Numbered from the stretch's first letter, positions 18,686 through 27,656 are shown. The stretch: 31,541 nt of DNA from Symbiodinium natans (GCA_905221605.1 CAJNDS010000660.1:64001-95541); one strand, 5' to 3'. A program made the numbers and translations. Notes: generated from the sequence alone by a model not told the origin.

Positions 18686-18837
18686 CCCTGGAGTGCCCAA
18701 CTCTAGAGTGTTCTTGGAGTGCCCAACAGAGTCTCCCTGGAGTGCCCAACCCCAGAGTCTCCCTGGAGTGCCCAACCCCAGTGTCTCCGGAGTGCCCAGC
18801 CCCAGAGTCTCCCTGGAGTGCCCAACCCCAGAGTATC
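18686..18837. repeat. Minisatellite, six units of 23-27 bp
   Basis: Unit CCCTGGAGTGCCCAACCCCAGAGTCT and variants, with GGAGTGCCCA starting near 18690, 18716, 18739, 18766, 18789 and 18814. The middle units are almost identical, indicating recent slippage or unequal exchange. Just upstream, CTTCTCCTCGCCC is also repeated (about 18634-18668). Confidence 0.88.
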
Positions 18838-19346
18838 TCTACCAAGAGAGGGTGGGGATGTTCGAAGTAAAATAATTTCATGCTTGGCCGTTTACTTGCA
18901 GTGCTCTGGCTGGCCAAGGCCTGGGTGATGCCAAAGGCGGTCCGTGCTTCGAGTCAACTCAGCCTTTTCGCTGTGCCTTGATCTCATAGCATTGGCACCT
19001 TCCTGCTCTGCCTACCGTTGCTCGGCCGCAGCTTCCTCTTCTGTTTTCGCCTCCGCAGCAGCTTCTTCCGTGCACCCTGGCCGTTGCCTTTGGACAGCTC
19101 CCGCTTGCCTTCTGGCTCGGCCTCATACTCTCTCACAAGCAGTAGGGTTTTTTGTTGTTTTCCGCAGCCCTGAGAAGCAGGAAGGCGCTCAATGTACAGT
19201 AATGCGACCATCTTAAGGAAGCTTATCAAATCGTCCTTGGAGTCCTTAGCCACTGGAGGGTCCTCGACTTCAGGATGCTCCAAAGAGCTTCTTCGGACCA
19301 GTCATCTCAAAGTCAGGCCTTGGGCGCTGGCGGGCCATGGCACTCA
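18838..19346. other. No gene recognised
   Basis: A 99-codon minus-strand frame (19283 to 18984) is acidic at its start and has a Lys/Arg cluster (KKLLRRRKQKRK) like a nuclear localisation signal, but no domain. Could be a chance frame or a decayed exon. Confidence 0.3.
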
Positions 19347-19407
19347 GCCCTAAACCCTAAACCCTAAACCCTAAATCCTAAGCCCTAAACCCTAAACCCT
19401 AAACCCG
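19347..19407 (+). repeat. Interstitial telomere-type repeat, C-rich strand
   Basis: About eight CCCTAAA units with one CCCTAAATCCTAAG interruption. The nearest such array 5' of the LINE; the nearest on the other side (27324-27353) is in the opposite orientation. Confidence 0.88.
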
Positions 19408-19414
19408 TAAAGGC

Positions 19415-19590
19415 GTTCTTGGCCTCAGGTTCTCGCAGTCCAGTTGATTGTTGGCCTCAAGGCTGGCAGCATTTGGCAGCCTTGAGTTTTGAGTTTTTCA
19501 AGCTTGGACGGCAATGCCGCATGAGATGGTCAGAACCTTGTCTTGCTACCATGCACTTCCCTGTGCTCAAAGCGAAGTCGGCATAGGGCT
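19415..19590 (+). repeat. Dispersed repeat fragment related to 27547-27656
   Basis: Shares TTCTTG-CCTCAGG-TCTCGCA, GATGCCGCATGAG-like, ATGGTCAGAACCTT-TCTTGCT and GAGTCGGCAT-type blocks with 27547-27656. This copy holds about 60 bp extra in the middle (a TTGTTGGCCTCAAGG segment). Same orientation as the copy beyond the LINE. Confidence 0.65.
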
Positions 19591-19827
19591 TGGAGTTTAG
19601 CCTTTTAAAGTGACGCTACTGAATTCCTAGAACTTGAGAACTGTGCTCGATCGTTTGGGTCTCAGCCTCTGCGTTTGTGGGTACATGGTTCCTTTGTAGG
19701 CATTCGAAACGGCAACATGCGCTGCCCCGAACCTCGGCGCGAGCCTCCTCGACGTCAACTTCTCTGTTAGGTGCGTCCAGGGTTGCAGTGACTTGGCGGT
19801 TTGGGGTAAACCCCGGTATGTGTTGAT

Positions 19828-22800
19828 GTGTTAGCGGTGGTGTCTCATGGGGGCAAAGCCACGCTCTCTGGGGAGAGTGCGCAGAACCGTGCAAATGAGT
19901 CTACCTTAGTAGTTTCTGCGCGGCAGCGCCAAACTCTGGCAAATCAGTCTGTTGTTTCTCCGATTCCAGTTGTTCAAACGGGTCGAGACGGTTGGGGTCC
20001 TAGACCTCTTTCTCGTTCTCCGTTGAACCCAGAGTGTATCCCTGTGACTGACCATCATGGGGAGAATGACATTTCTGTTTGCGATTTCAATGGTCCTTTG
20101 TTGTTGGGTGTGCAAGAGCCCATCAGCCCGTCTACAACTCCGGCAGGATTTTTTAGTCCAGGTTCCGCCTTTCCTTTTCTCTCTGCCTCTTCTCTCACCG
20201 TTTTTTCTCCTTTGTCCCCTGTTTCTTCTCCCCCGCCCTCCCATTCCTTCTCCTTTCATGCTGCATCTTCCAATCCCCTTGTGGAGAGCTCGTCATTGTC
20301 TGCAAGTGAATCGGTGGGTTTTTTCACCATGGGTTCCTCGTTCCCATGTCTACCATCTTGCCCCGCAGTCAATACATCCCCGAAGCAGTTTTCTTCCCTG
20401 GGTACGTGGATCAGTGCCAAAGGGGGTCGTCATAAATTTGTCGTCTGGTTATCGTCCGAATGCGATCGCCTTATCAAGGAAAATTGGCGTGACATGGACC
20501 CTGTTTCGGTCTGGTCTCTTTTAAACGCTGCTGGCTGGGAATCACAGGTAGAGTATCTTTTAATGCGGTGTAGGAACGTTGATCTTGTGGAGCATGAACT
20601 TACCAGTCTTCTTCTCGACGCACAACGTCTGCAGTTGCCTGTTTTCCCACATCACCAGGAGAAACGTACACAGGGTGTCCTTGTACGCCCCCCGGGGGGT
20701 ACTCGTTGTCAACGTCGTAACTTTGCCCGTAAAACAGCAAGGTTGCTTCGTCGCAGAGCTAAGGCCAAGCATAAGCGTCGGATGGCATGCTTTCGTGCCT
20801 CTGGACGTGCATCCTCTAGAAAGAAGGGGGAAGTAGTCATTGGCAACTGGAACACTCGGGGTTTGGGGGCTCCAAAGGGTAAAGATCCTGAGGGTAAGTA
20901 TAGGGCACTTTTCTCTCTCATGCTTGAAAGGGGCTGGAATGCGGCGCTGCTCACAGATACCCGTTTTGAGTTTGATGGCTTCTCTCAAGTTACTGTTATG
21001 AACCGTGTGTGGCTGGTGGTTCATTACGGTAAGGTTGCAGTTGCCTTGGACCCCTGGCTGGCAGCAAGGTGGAGGGCGGCCGGTTCGCCCATAAAACGTG
21101 TTAAGGGTTGGCCGGATGGTGAAAGATGCTTCGGTATACGTATCCCAAGGGAAGGCTGGCGCCCCGGGTTGGTTTTGGCCCCAGTGTACGCCCCTCTTGC
21201 GCATAAGACTCCTGTTGCACTACGTGAAAAGTGCAGGGAACTTGTGGGTTCAATTTTGGAATCGGCATCTTCGTCCTGTAGGGTCATATTAGGTGGGGAC
21301 CTCAATGGTGAAGTTGGGGCTACTTTGGACAACAAGTGGAGACATGTGATGGGTCCCTTTGGGGATTCCCGCCGAACGAAAGGGGGTGAAGAACTCCTGG
21401 TGTTTTGCGAGCAGGAGGGGTTGATCGTAGCTGACACTTACACGAGACAAAAACACAAGGGTACGTGGTTTCATCCCAAGCAGGGTACTGAGCATAAACT
21501 GGACCATTTTCTTGTTGCTTCCTCGTCCAAAAGGTGGGTGAAGTCTGTGCACACCTTGCGTTTTTCTTCTCGCCAAGTTGCTCGTTACGAACGTTTGTGT
21601 GGAAGACCGTTGCAATTCTCCCGTTCCCCCTGGCTCCCATACACGGATCACGATCCGGTGGAGATGATATTTTGCATGGGAAGGAATTGGAAGTTGGAGG
21701 CCGTGGCTACTTCCGAATCTAACCCTAAACCTGACGTTTCTCGTTTCTTAGGGAGCTCTGTCGAGGCTGCAAACCTTCGAAGAGCTTATGCGGAAGCCGT
21801 TACTTCGGAACTCAACTCCTATCAGGGTCAGTTTCTCTGCTGGGATGTCATTGCTGACCTGCTTAAAAAAGTGGCTCTTAAAACGGTTGGCACTGTCCCT
21901 CAACGTGACCACAGACCATGGTTCAGGGGTAAAGAAAAGGAACTCGCGGCGTTGGAGTCGGCCGCTCATAAAGCCGAGCTTACGTGGAGACGCGCCAGCA
22001 GCAGAAATGAGGATTCTGCTGAAAGGGCATTGAGTAATCGCAGGTTAGCATCAGCTAAACTTAGAGCGGCAAAGAGAAAATGGGAAGCATGTTGGTGGGA
22101 CGATCTAGCCTGTCAGGCTCAGGAAGCAGACAGTAGCGGGGACTCTGCGGCTTTTTGGCAAATCTGTAGGCAACTAGGGTTTCGGGAGTCCCTTCGTCGT
22201 CAAACCGGTTGCCGCGCTACTGTCGCAGACGTGGCCGGGGAGCGAGAGGCTTGGAAACTGTTTCTCTCGAACATACAAGCGGGGGAGGGCGCGGTGGCCT
22301 ACGATGTCTGGAAGTTCGTACCGTTGGCTTCGGAAATTGACAAGGGTCTTCAAGGTCCACCAAGCTGGGCGGAGTTTGAGTCGGCTTTGAAATCTATGAA
22401 ACTCGGAAAACGCGGTGGTTTGGATGACATCACGGTGGAGCTGATACGTTTTGGAGGCCCAGAGTTACACTGTGCTGTGTTTGAAATTATCTCGGACATG
22501 TGGCTCACTGCGGCAGAGGCCGAGCCAGGCAACGAAGCGGGGGGATGGTCAACAAAGGTCACTACAGGAATTTGCATTCCGATGTTCAAAAACAAGGGGG
22601 ACCGCAATGACAAGTCTAACTATAGAAACTTGGTTATGCTCTCTGTTGCAGCTAAACTTGTCGCTCGCATTGCCGCCTCTCGCCTTAATCGCTGGGCTTC
22701 CTCCTTTTTGTCTGAAGAACAAAATGGTTTTAGGGCAGGTAGAGGAATAGATGACGTTCATCAGCTCACTCGCCGTGTTCTAGAAGAGATATCAGTTGCT

Positions 22801-25533
22801 GCCTCGGAGACAGTTAACTCTGCCCCTCGCGTGGGCCTCACGTGTTTTGACATTGTTCGTGCATATACACGTGTGTGTCGAATGGCGTTGTGGGATGTCC
22901 TCGCCCGTATGGGAGTCCCTGAAGATTTTTTGGCTGTCCTTAAGGCGCTACATGACCATACCCGTTTTATGGTGTTTGTGCATAACGGTTATTCGTCTGC
23001 ATGGTTTACAGACAGGGGACTTCGTGAGGGGTGTCCTTCCAGTCCAATCTTGTTTAGCATTTTCCATCATTGTGTGATGATGACATTCCGAGCAAGAAGG
23101 CAAGAAAAGGCGCAAAGTCTAAACAGTGTACCAGGTGTACCGTGGTCGTTTAAAGTCGACGGTAAGTTGTCTCGTGCGGGACATGCAAAAAGGTCGTCTC
23201 GTGGCATTGAAAGGGCAGTTGTGGGAGATACGGAGTACGCAGACGACACGGCCTTGTTTGGTGTTATGGATGAGCTTCAGGAGGCTGAAAAACTATTCGT
23301 TCAGACCCTAAACGATTGGGATCAACAAGAGCACCCTGGTAAAAGAGAAAAACTGGTGGTGGTTGCGGGTGGCCGAACCAGCTTTGAGGTTCTCCATCGC
23401 TTTGAGGCGCGAGCCTTAAAACACCTCGGAGCCACGCATACGGCCAATGCTGATCAGTGGGCGGAGACGCGAAGACGTGTACAAGCGGGCTTCTTTGCAG
23501 TCAAACGCATTGCAAAACTGTGGTCACTAGGTTCGCATAGAGGGCGGGGATCTCACAGGGGCCTTACCACAACTCGTAAACTCAAAGTCATGCGAGCTGT
23601 GTTGGAAGGCACACTCCTGGCCTGTGGTAAAACTAGGGTTTGGAGATGTTTAGGATTAGACATTTTCAACATGAGCGAAAATTGCTACGATGACGCGGCA
23701 TTGCGCAAGATGGTCGGTTGGGACCATTTCTCTATCCTTATTCACCGCCAGGTTCTCAAATGGGTGGGACATGTTGCTCGCATGCACGTCACCCGCGCCC
23801 CCAAAGTCGCGCTTTTCGGCTGGCCAAAAGGTTTAGAGGCTCATAGATCATGTCGATTAACTTTCCCTCAGTGGGTTAAGTGGCTGCTTCACAAATACGG
23901 CTTCTCGGAAATGGACTGGTTCAGGTTAGCGCAAAAACCCACTGGCAGATGGCTTCAATTGGTGCATCAGAACCTGCCCCGCTCTAAACCGTCGCGTAAA
24001 AGACAGGCGGAAATTGACGCGTGGAGAATAGGACACCCTATTTTGCCCGCTATATCCGGCAGCTCGGTTCAGGCCCCGAAATCAGAAACATCTCCTTCTA
24101 ATGTTTCCTCTCTTCAGTGCCCAGCGTGTCCATATACAGCCACGACACCGCGGGGTTTACAGGTCCACTATGAGGGGCAACATGCCGTCAGTGATAATAC
24201 ACTCATCACTGTTGGACATTCCCGTTGCTCCTTTTGCAATCAACTTTTTGTCTTTGCAAGGGATGTACCCCGTCACGAATGCCCTGCAAAGGTTAATTCT
24301 TTGGCTGAGTTAGAAGCAAGCTCCGCCAACTCCCGTCGTTTAAACTTACCGGTCTTTGAATCCGACGTGGTGGAAAGATGGTTGCTTTTTGTTGATGGTT
24401 CTGGGCCGCACGAGAACGCTCCCCACGCAGGGTGGGGAATTGCAATCTGGGAACAAAACTCCGATAGCGCAACGCCGGAATGCGAACTATACGGGCCGGT
24501 CCCATTGCAGCAATGGGACAAAAGATACTTGGGGGCAGAAAGAGCCACTAATAATGTTGGGGAATTAACGGCCATGACAGAGGCGCTTCTTTGGTTATTA
24601 GAGGAGGCACCGGGGACCGCGGACGCGCCGGCCACCATCTTATATGATTCGGAATACGCGCATCGGGCCTTGACGTCCTGTCACGCTCCGGAGGCCAATG
24701 AAAAGCTGGTTTTAGCGGGACGGGATATCCTTTCAAAAGTCAAAGTGCGACGTCACATCTCTTTTGTCCATGTCAAGGCTCATACGGGGGTCACTGGGAA
24801 TGAATTCGCAGATCATTTAGCCAAGCTTGGTGCCAAAGGCCAACTTACTTCGATGTCGTCCCGCTGGTTATTACCCTGCGATGTTCCGCCACCACCCCCG
24901 GCTATTTTAGCTGATAATTGTTGGAGGTGTGGAAAGGTTTACTCTGGCCCTTCACACGCGCGCTCTTTGGCAGGCCACGAAGCACATTGCAAAGTCCCAG
25001 GGGCGCCCCCGGCCTTCATTCCGTGTCGACATAATTGTGGAAAACAGTTCGCGTGGCAATTTGCTACGGGTAAGCGTAAGCAACCTCACCACGCCAGGGA
25101 GTTTCGGAACACGCATGAAAGGATTTGCAGAGGTACGGACGAGCTTACTAGGACATGTCCGTTTTGTAGTTATACTTTTGTTATTCACACCACGGATGCC
25201 ACCATTTTATTACACCGTTTAGAGTGCCCTGATCGACCAGAGCAGGTTTCAAACGAGCGCCCGTCCTGGCACTGCCCACTTTGTAAAGCACACTTCACCG
25301 CCGGCTCTAAAGAAGAACACATGCAAACATGTAAAGGAAGTGCACAGAAGAATCGCACTTGTTCCAAATGTAATGCTACCTTTCAAACGAAGGGGGCTAG
25401 AGAAACACATGAGTCGTTTTGTCGTGGGTCGGAAAAAGCTAACCTCACGTGTGAGTTTTGTAAGCGTGAGTTTAGTACCTTCGGTAGTCGTATGTCACAC
25501 GAAAAGGCATGTCCACGGCGTCCTGAAAGGTAA
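19828..25533 (+). CDS. LINE polyprotein: APE endonuclease, reverse transcriptase, RNase H, C2HC zinc-finger array
   Basis: Unbroken frame of about 1,901 codons. It opens after a TAA at 19807; the first in-frame ATG is at 20329 (residue 168), so the Ser/Pro-rich region before it may be untranslated or need an upstream start. Residues about 336-616 form an APE-type endonuclease with N-W-N (340-342), T-D-T-R (D377), G-D-L-N (490-493), D-H (559-560) and T-D-H-D (606-609). The RT spans about 905-1190: FKNKGDRND, NGFRAGRG (966-973), D1008, EGCPSSPILF and Y-A-D-D (1137-1140). A post-RT VGHVARM follows. Two zinc fingers lie at 1431-1485. RNase H has D1523, E1579, D1607, H1652 and D1662. Six further fingers occupy 1698 to about 1895. 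It would nick target DNA and copy element RNA there. Intactness suggests a young copy. Confidence 0.92.
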   Translation: MLAVVSHGGKATLSGESAQNRANESTLVVSARQRQTLANQSVVSPIPVVQTGRDGWGPRPLSRSPLNPECIPVTDHHGENDISVCDFNGPLLLGVQEPISPSTTPAGFFSPGSAFPFLSASSLTVFSPLSPVSSPPPSHSFSFHAASSNPLVESSSLSASESVGFFTMGSSFPCLPSCPAVNTSPKQFSSLGTWISAKGGRHKFVVWLSSECDRLIKENWRDMDPVSVWSLLNAAGWESQVEYLLMRCRNVDLVEHELTSLLLDAQRLQLPVFPHHQEKRTQGVLVRPPGGTRCQRRNFARKTARLLRRRAKAKHKRRMACFRASGRASSRKKGEVVIGNWNTRGLGAPKGKDPEGKYRALFSLMLERGWNAALLTDTRFEFDGFSQVTVMNRVWLVVHYGKVAVALDPWLAARWRAAGSPIKRVKGWPDGERCFGIRIPREGWRPGLVLAPVYAPLAHKTPVALREKCRELVGSILESASSSCRVILGGDLNGEVGATLDNKWRHVMGPFGDSRRTKGGEELLVFCEQEGLIVADTYTRQKHKGTWFHPKQGTEHKLDHFLVASSSKRWVKSVHTLRFSSRQVARYERLCGRPLQFSRSPWLPYTDHDPVEMIFCMGRNWKLEAVATSESNPKPDVSRFLGSSVEAANLRRAYAEAVTSELNSYQGQFLCWDVIADLLKKVALKTVGTVPQRDHRPWFRGKEKELAALESAAHKAELTWRRASSRNEDSAERALSNRRLASAKLRAAKRKWEACWWDDLACQAQEADSSGDSAAFWQICRQLGFRESLRRQTGCRATVADVAGEREAWKLFLSNIQAGEGAVAYDVWKFVPLASEIDKGLQGPPSWAEFESALKSMKLGKRGGLDDITVELIRFGGPELHCAVFEIISDMWLTAAEAEPGNEAGGWSTKVTTGICIPMFKNKGDRNDKSNYRNLVMLSVAAKLVARIAASRLNRWASSFLSEEQNGFRAGRGIDDVHQLTRRVLEEISVAASETVNSAPRVGLTCFDIVRAYTRVCRMALWDVLARMGVPEDFLAVLKALHDHTRFMVFVHNGYSSAWFTDRGLREGCPSSPILFSIFHHCVMMTFRARRQEKAQSLNSVPGVPWSFKVDGKLSRAGHAKRSSRGIERAVVGDTEYADDTALFGVMDELQEAEKLFVQTLNDWDQQEHPGKREKLVVVAGGRTSFEVLHRFEARALKHLGATHTANADQWAETRRRVQAGFFAVKRIAKLWSLGSHRGRGSHRGLTTTRKLKVMRAVLEGTLLACGKTRVWRCLGLDIFNMSENCYDDAALRKMVGWDHFSILIHRQVLKWVGHVARMHVTRAPKVALFGWPKGLEAHRSCRLTFPQWVKWLLHKYGFSEMDWFRLAQKPTGRWLQLVHQNLPRSKPSRKRQAEIDAWRIGHPILPAISGSSVQAPKSETSPSNVSSLQCPACPYTATTPRGLQVHYEGQHAVSDNTLITVGHSRCSFCNQLFVFARDVPRHECPAKVNSLAELEASSANSRRLNLPVFESDVVERWLLFVDGSGPHENAPHAGWGIAIWEQNSDSATPECELYGPVPLQQWDKRYLGAERATNNVGELTAMTEALLWLLEEAPGTADAPATILYDSEYAHRALTSCHAPEANEKLVLAGRDILSKVKVRRHISFVHVKAHTGVTGNEFADHLAKLGAKGQLTSMSSRWLLPCDVPPPPPAILADNCWRCGKVYSGPSHARSLAGHEAHCKVPGAPPAFIPCRHNCGKQFAWQFATGKRKQPHHAREFRNTHERICRGTDELTRTCPFCSYTFVIHTTDATILLHRLECPDRPEQVSNERPSWHCPLCKAHFTAGSKEEHMQTCKGSAQKNRTCSKCNATFQTKGARETHESFCRGSEKANLTCEFCKREFSTFGSRMSHEKACPRRPER

Positions 25534-25552
25534 GTGGTTGTTGAGGTGGAAT

Positions 25553-25640
25553 GGTCCCGCTCGACGGGAGACCAGACCTCCGTGTGGCGCGGTGCCTGGT
25601 AGTCCCCTTCGGGGCTGTGGTCCTGCTCGCAGGAGACCAC
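25553..25640 (+). other. Cluster of three RNA-like hairpins after the LINE frame
   Basis: Hairpin 1 (25553-25573): GGT-CCCG, loop CTCGA, CGGG, bulged AG, ACC. Hairpin 2 (25601-25616): AGTCCCC with a UUC(G) cap and GGGGCT. Hairpin 3 (25617-25640): GTGGT-CCTGC, loop TC, GCAGG, bulged AG, ACCAC. Hairpins 1 and 3 share the same plan, including a two-base AG bulge on the 3' side above an ACC closing strand, yet their stems differ in sequence while staying paired. A recognition structure for the element's own reverse transcriptase is one reading. A further hairpin, AGGGG-TAACG-CCCCT, lies at 25799-25813. Confidence 0.6.
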
Positions 25641-25683
25641 TGGGTGCTCGTCACCGACTCCAGCCCGCCTGTTTGTGCCGTCG

Positions 25684-25798
25684 TATATTCGTTTTCTTTT
25701 TCTTTCTTCTTTTCTTCCTCCTTCCCCCCGCTTGTGGTGAGTTTCTGTTCTTTCGCTGTTGGTCTTGTCTTTTTCTTTCTTCTCTTCACAGGTTTCCC
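25684..25798 (+). other. Pyrimidine-rich tract ending in a consensus-like splice acceptor
   Basis: Nearly pure T/C runs, the last one reading TTTTTCTTTCTTCTCTTCACAG before G25792. With AG|GTAAGT at 25528-25535, which overlaps the stop codon of the polyprotein, it forms an intron-like pair of about 262 bp. Joining in that way would extend the protein by some 57 codons to the TAA at 25961, with no recognisable domain. No transcript evidence, so this stays a possibility. Confidence 0.35.
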
Positions 25799-25975
25799 AG
25801 GGGTAACGCCCCTTTAGTTCATTTTTGTACTTCTTGTTTGTTCGAGAAACACTCTGGGGCGAAATGCTTTGACTTTTCTGGAGAGTTTGTTTTATTTTTT
25901 TCTTTTCTTCGGTCAAGTGCACCATGTGGGACAACTACATTGTTTCGTAGGCTCTATGCATAAAATTCAAACAAG

Positions 25976-26701
25976 ATGACGAAGCACGCCGAAAAACAAA
26001 GAAGATGCCACCTGCAGCCAAGCTATCAACCCATAAACTTCTATGCAAAGCTTCGACCAGATTGTCGCTGGTGGCAATTACTTCACTCTGAATCCCTCGT
26101 TCCCTGACAGGGAGGTGCAACTGGCTTTTTTGCTCATGGTGAAGCCCTGGATGAGGACTCTGACTGGTCCGCAGTCACGCGCACACGATGGACTGGTATG
26201 GCCTCATGGGAGTCTCGCATCCAAGACCTGCTCGCGAAGAAAGAGCCTCTCTGGAAATTGAAGGCCGAACTGTACGACCTCGCCATTACAGACCTAGACC
26301 CGGTTCTTGCAACGATGCAAGATATGGGCAATCAGGTGCGGTGTAGAGCAGAGCTTCGGGAATGCCTTTCTGCGGTGGAAGACATCGTGGGGATTTTTAA
26401 TGTGGGGGGTGGCTGGGGACACCATACAGCGGTGGACCTGCGCTTCCGGCCGTCCATGACGGCCCTCAGAATGTCACAACTGGTGCGCCACCATCTGAGG
26501 GCCTTGACCCATTTTGATGGCTCCCCCATTAAGGTCTGGGTGCCGCTGTCCCAGGGGGAGATGTCGCGAAAGCGCAAGCGGCAGGGAGGCGAGGAAGCCA
26601 AGGGCAGGGGCCGCGGTGGGCGGAGGGATGCTGGGCAGCCTGGGCGGGAGCATCGCGAGAGGGACCGCCGCGAACGTCGCAAGTCGCCAAAGAGGCGTTA
26701 A
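25976..26701 (+). CDS. Second frame of the retroelement, interrupted by one in-frame TGA
   Basis: ATG at 25976 lies 443 bp after the main stop and 12 bp after an upstream in-frame TAA. The frame runs 43 codons to TGA at 26105-26107, then stays open for a further 197 codons to TAA at 26699-26701. Both parts have protein-like composition (Trp-rich PDCRWWQLL before the stop; DEDSDWSAVTRTRWTG and WESRIQDLLAKKEPLWKLKAELYDL after it), so they look like one protein with a nonsense mutation, or a readthrough site. The last 45 residues are Arg/Lys/Gly-rich (SRKRKRQ, GRGRGGRR, RERDRRERRKSPKRR), like a nucleic-acid-binding or nuclear localisation tail. No family recognised. Its place between the RT frame and the repeat tail suggests it belongs to the LINE. 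It could instead be a separate gene. Confidence 0.45.
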
Positions 26702-27166
26702 ACGCTCTCTTCTCTTTTTCCACGGCGCGCGTCGGTCGCCTTTCTCCGCCATTTTAAACGCTGGTGTCGTTGCGTACGCGGCAAAAACTGCCAGATTCAC
26801 ATTCTATGTCATGTCTTTTTTTCTCTCTTTTTTTTTTCTTCCTTCTTGCGTGAGTGGTCACGAGTGGAAGGCATGTTAGGCTTTGCGTTGTCTTTTGATT
26901 TCCCGTCTTTTTTTTTTCTCTCTCTCTTTCCCTCTTTCTCTTTTTCTCTTTCCTCTCGCTTTTTCCCCCTTCTCCTTTCCCTCTCCCCTCTCTTCCCCGT
27001 TGCTCTCCTCCTGGCGGTTGCTGCTTGGTGATTCCTGTTCCTGCAGTGCCTGTTTGCTGATAAGCGGCGGTGGTGTTTCTTTGGTCGTGTTGCTAAAAGA
27101 TGACAGGAGCCCAACGGGTGGTCTTTACAGGCCGTACCGACCCGACATCGACATCGACATCGACAT
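26702..27166 (+). other. Pyrimidine-rich 3' region and CGACAT tail
   Basis: A long T/C-rich strand-asymmetric tract (about 26815-27010) resembles the one after the main frame. Then about 130 bp of mixed sequence and CGACAT repeated four times without change (27143-27166). Simple-repeat 3' tails are a feature of I-like and some other LINEs. This supports reading 19.8-27.17 kb as one element but does not prove it. Confidence 0.5.
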
Positions 27167-27323
27167 GCGCTGCCAGCTCGGTCTGACTTTGTAACCGCCC
27201 AGCCAGGACAGTCGATAACTAGAAAGCCCAAGTGTCAAAACCAGTCATGGCCACGCTCGGTACACCGATTGCTGCGCATGACGAGAGCCCTTTCGCTGGG
27301 AGCCCTGCTTTTGCTTGAAGTGG

Positions 27324-27353
27324 GTTTAGGGTTCAGGGTTCAGGTTCAGGGTG
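27324..27353 (+). repeat. Short decayed telomere-type repeat, G-rich
   Basis: GGGTTTAGGGTTCAGGGTTCAGG. Opposite in orientation to the array at 19347-19407 on the other side of the LINE. Confidence 0.7.
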
Positions 27354-27546
27354 GGCTAATGAGCTGCAAAAATGAGTAAGACTGCCTCATTGGGATACCA
27401 AGCCTGTGCGGAGGCATCCGCAGTCCACACCCCAATAAACGACCCTGACTCCGGCTTGCGAAAGCTTTCCGTAGTCCACACACATTCTACACGCAATGCT
27501 GCGCCGACCCTAGCACTTCTTCTGTGCTCAGAACCGAGTCGCAAGG

Positions 27547-27656
27547 CTTTCTTGCCCTCAGGCTCTCGCACAAGTCTGTCGGTTGATGCCGCATGAGTGA
27601 TGGTCAGAACCTTCTCTTGCTGCCACACGCTTGTGCTGCTCAAAACGGAGTCGGCA
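27547..27656 (+). repeat. Dispersed repeat fragment related to 19415-19590
   Basis: Same block order as the copy 5' of the LINE (TTCTTGCCCTCAGGCTCTCGCA, GATGCCGCATGAG, GGTCAGAACCTTCTCTTGCTGCC, GGAGTCGGCAT) but without the 60-bp central segment. Confidence 0.65.

Larger units (their letters stand above)
19803..27166 (+). mobile_element. Long LINE-type non-LTR retrotransposon (APE, RT, RNase H, zinc-finger array)
   Basis: Approximate extent of about 7.4 kb. The 5' limit is set near a GGGGTAAACCCC palindrome just before the main frame opens, and the 3' limit at four CGACAT units (27143-27166), a simple-repeat tail of a kind seen in I/R1-related LINEs. Neither boundary is proven and no target duplication was found. 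No long terminal repeats, integrase or protease are seen, and the APE endonuclease, RT and RNase H order places it among LINEs of the I/R1/Tad type by domain content. Order: Ser/Pro-rich leader, endonuclease, RT, RNase H, zinc fingers, hairpins, second frame with basic tail, pyrimidine-rich tracts, repeat tail. Similar dispersed repeats lie on both sides. Confidence 0.8.

Noticed and set aside
20560-21204. Long minus-strand frame inside the LINE
   Set aside because: It is antisense to the endonuclease coding region, which has clear catalytic motifs; the minus-strand translation has none.
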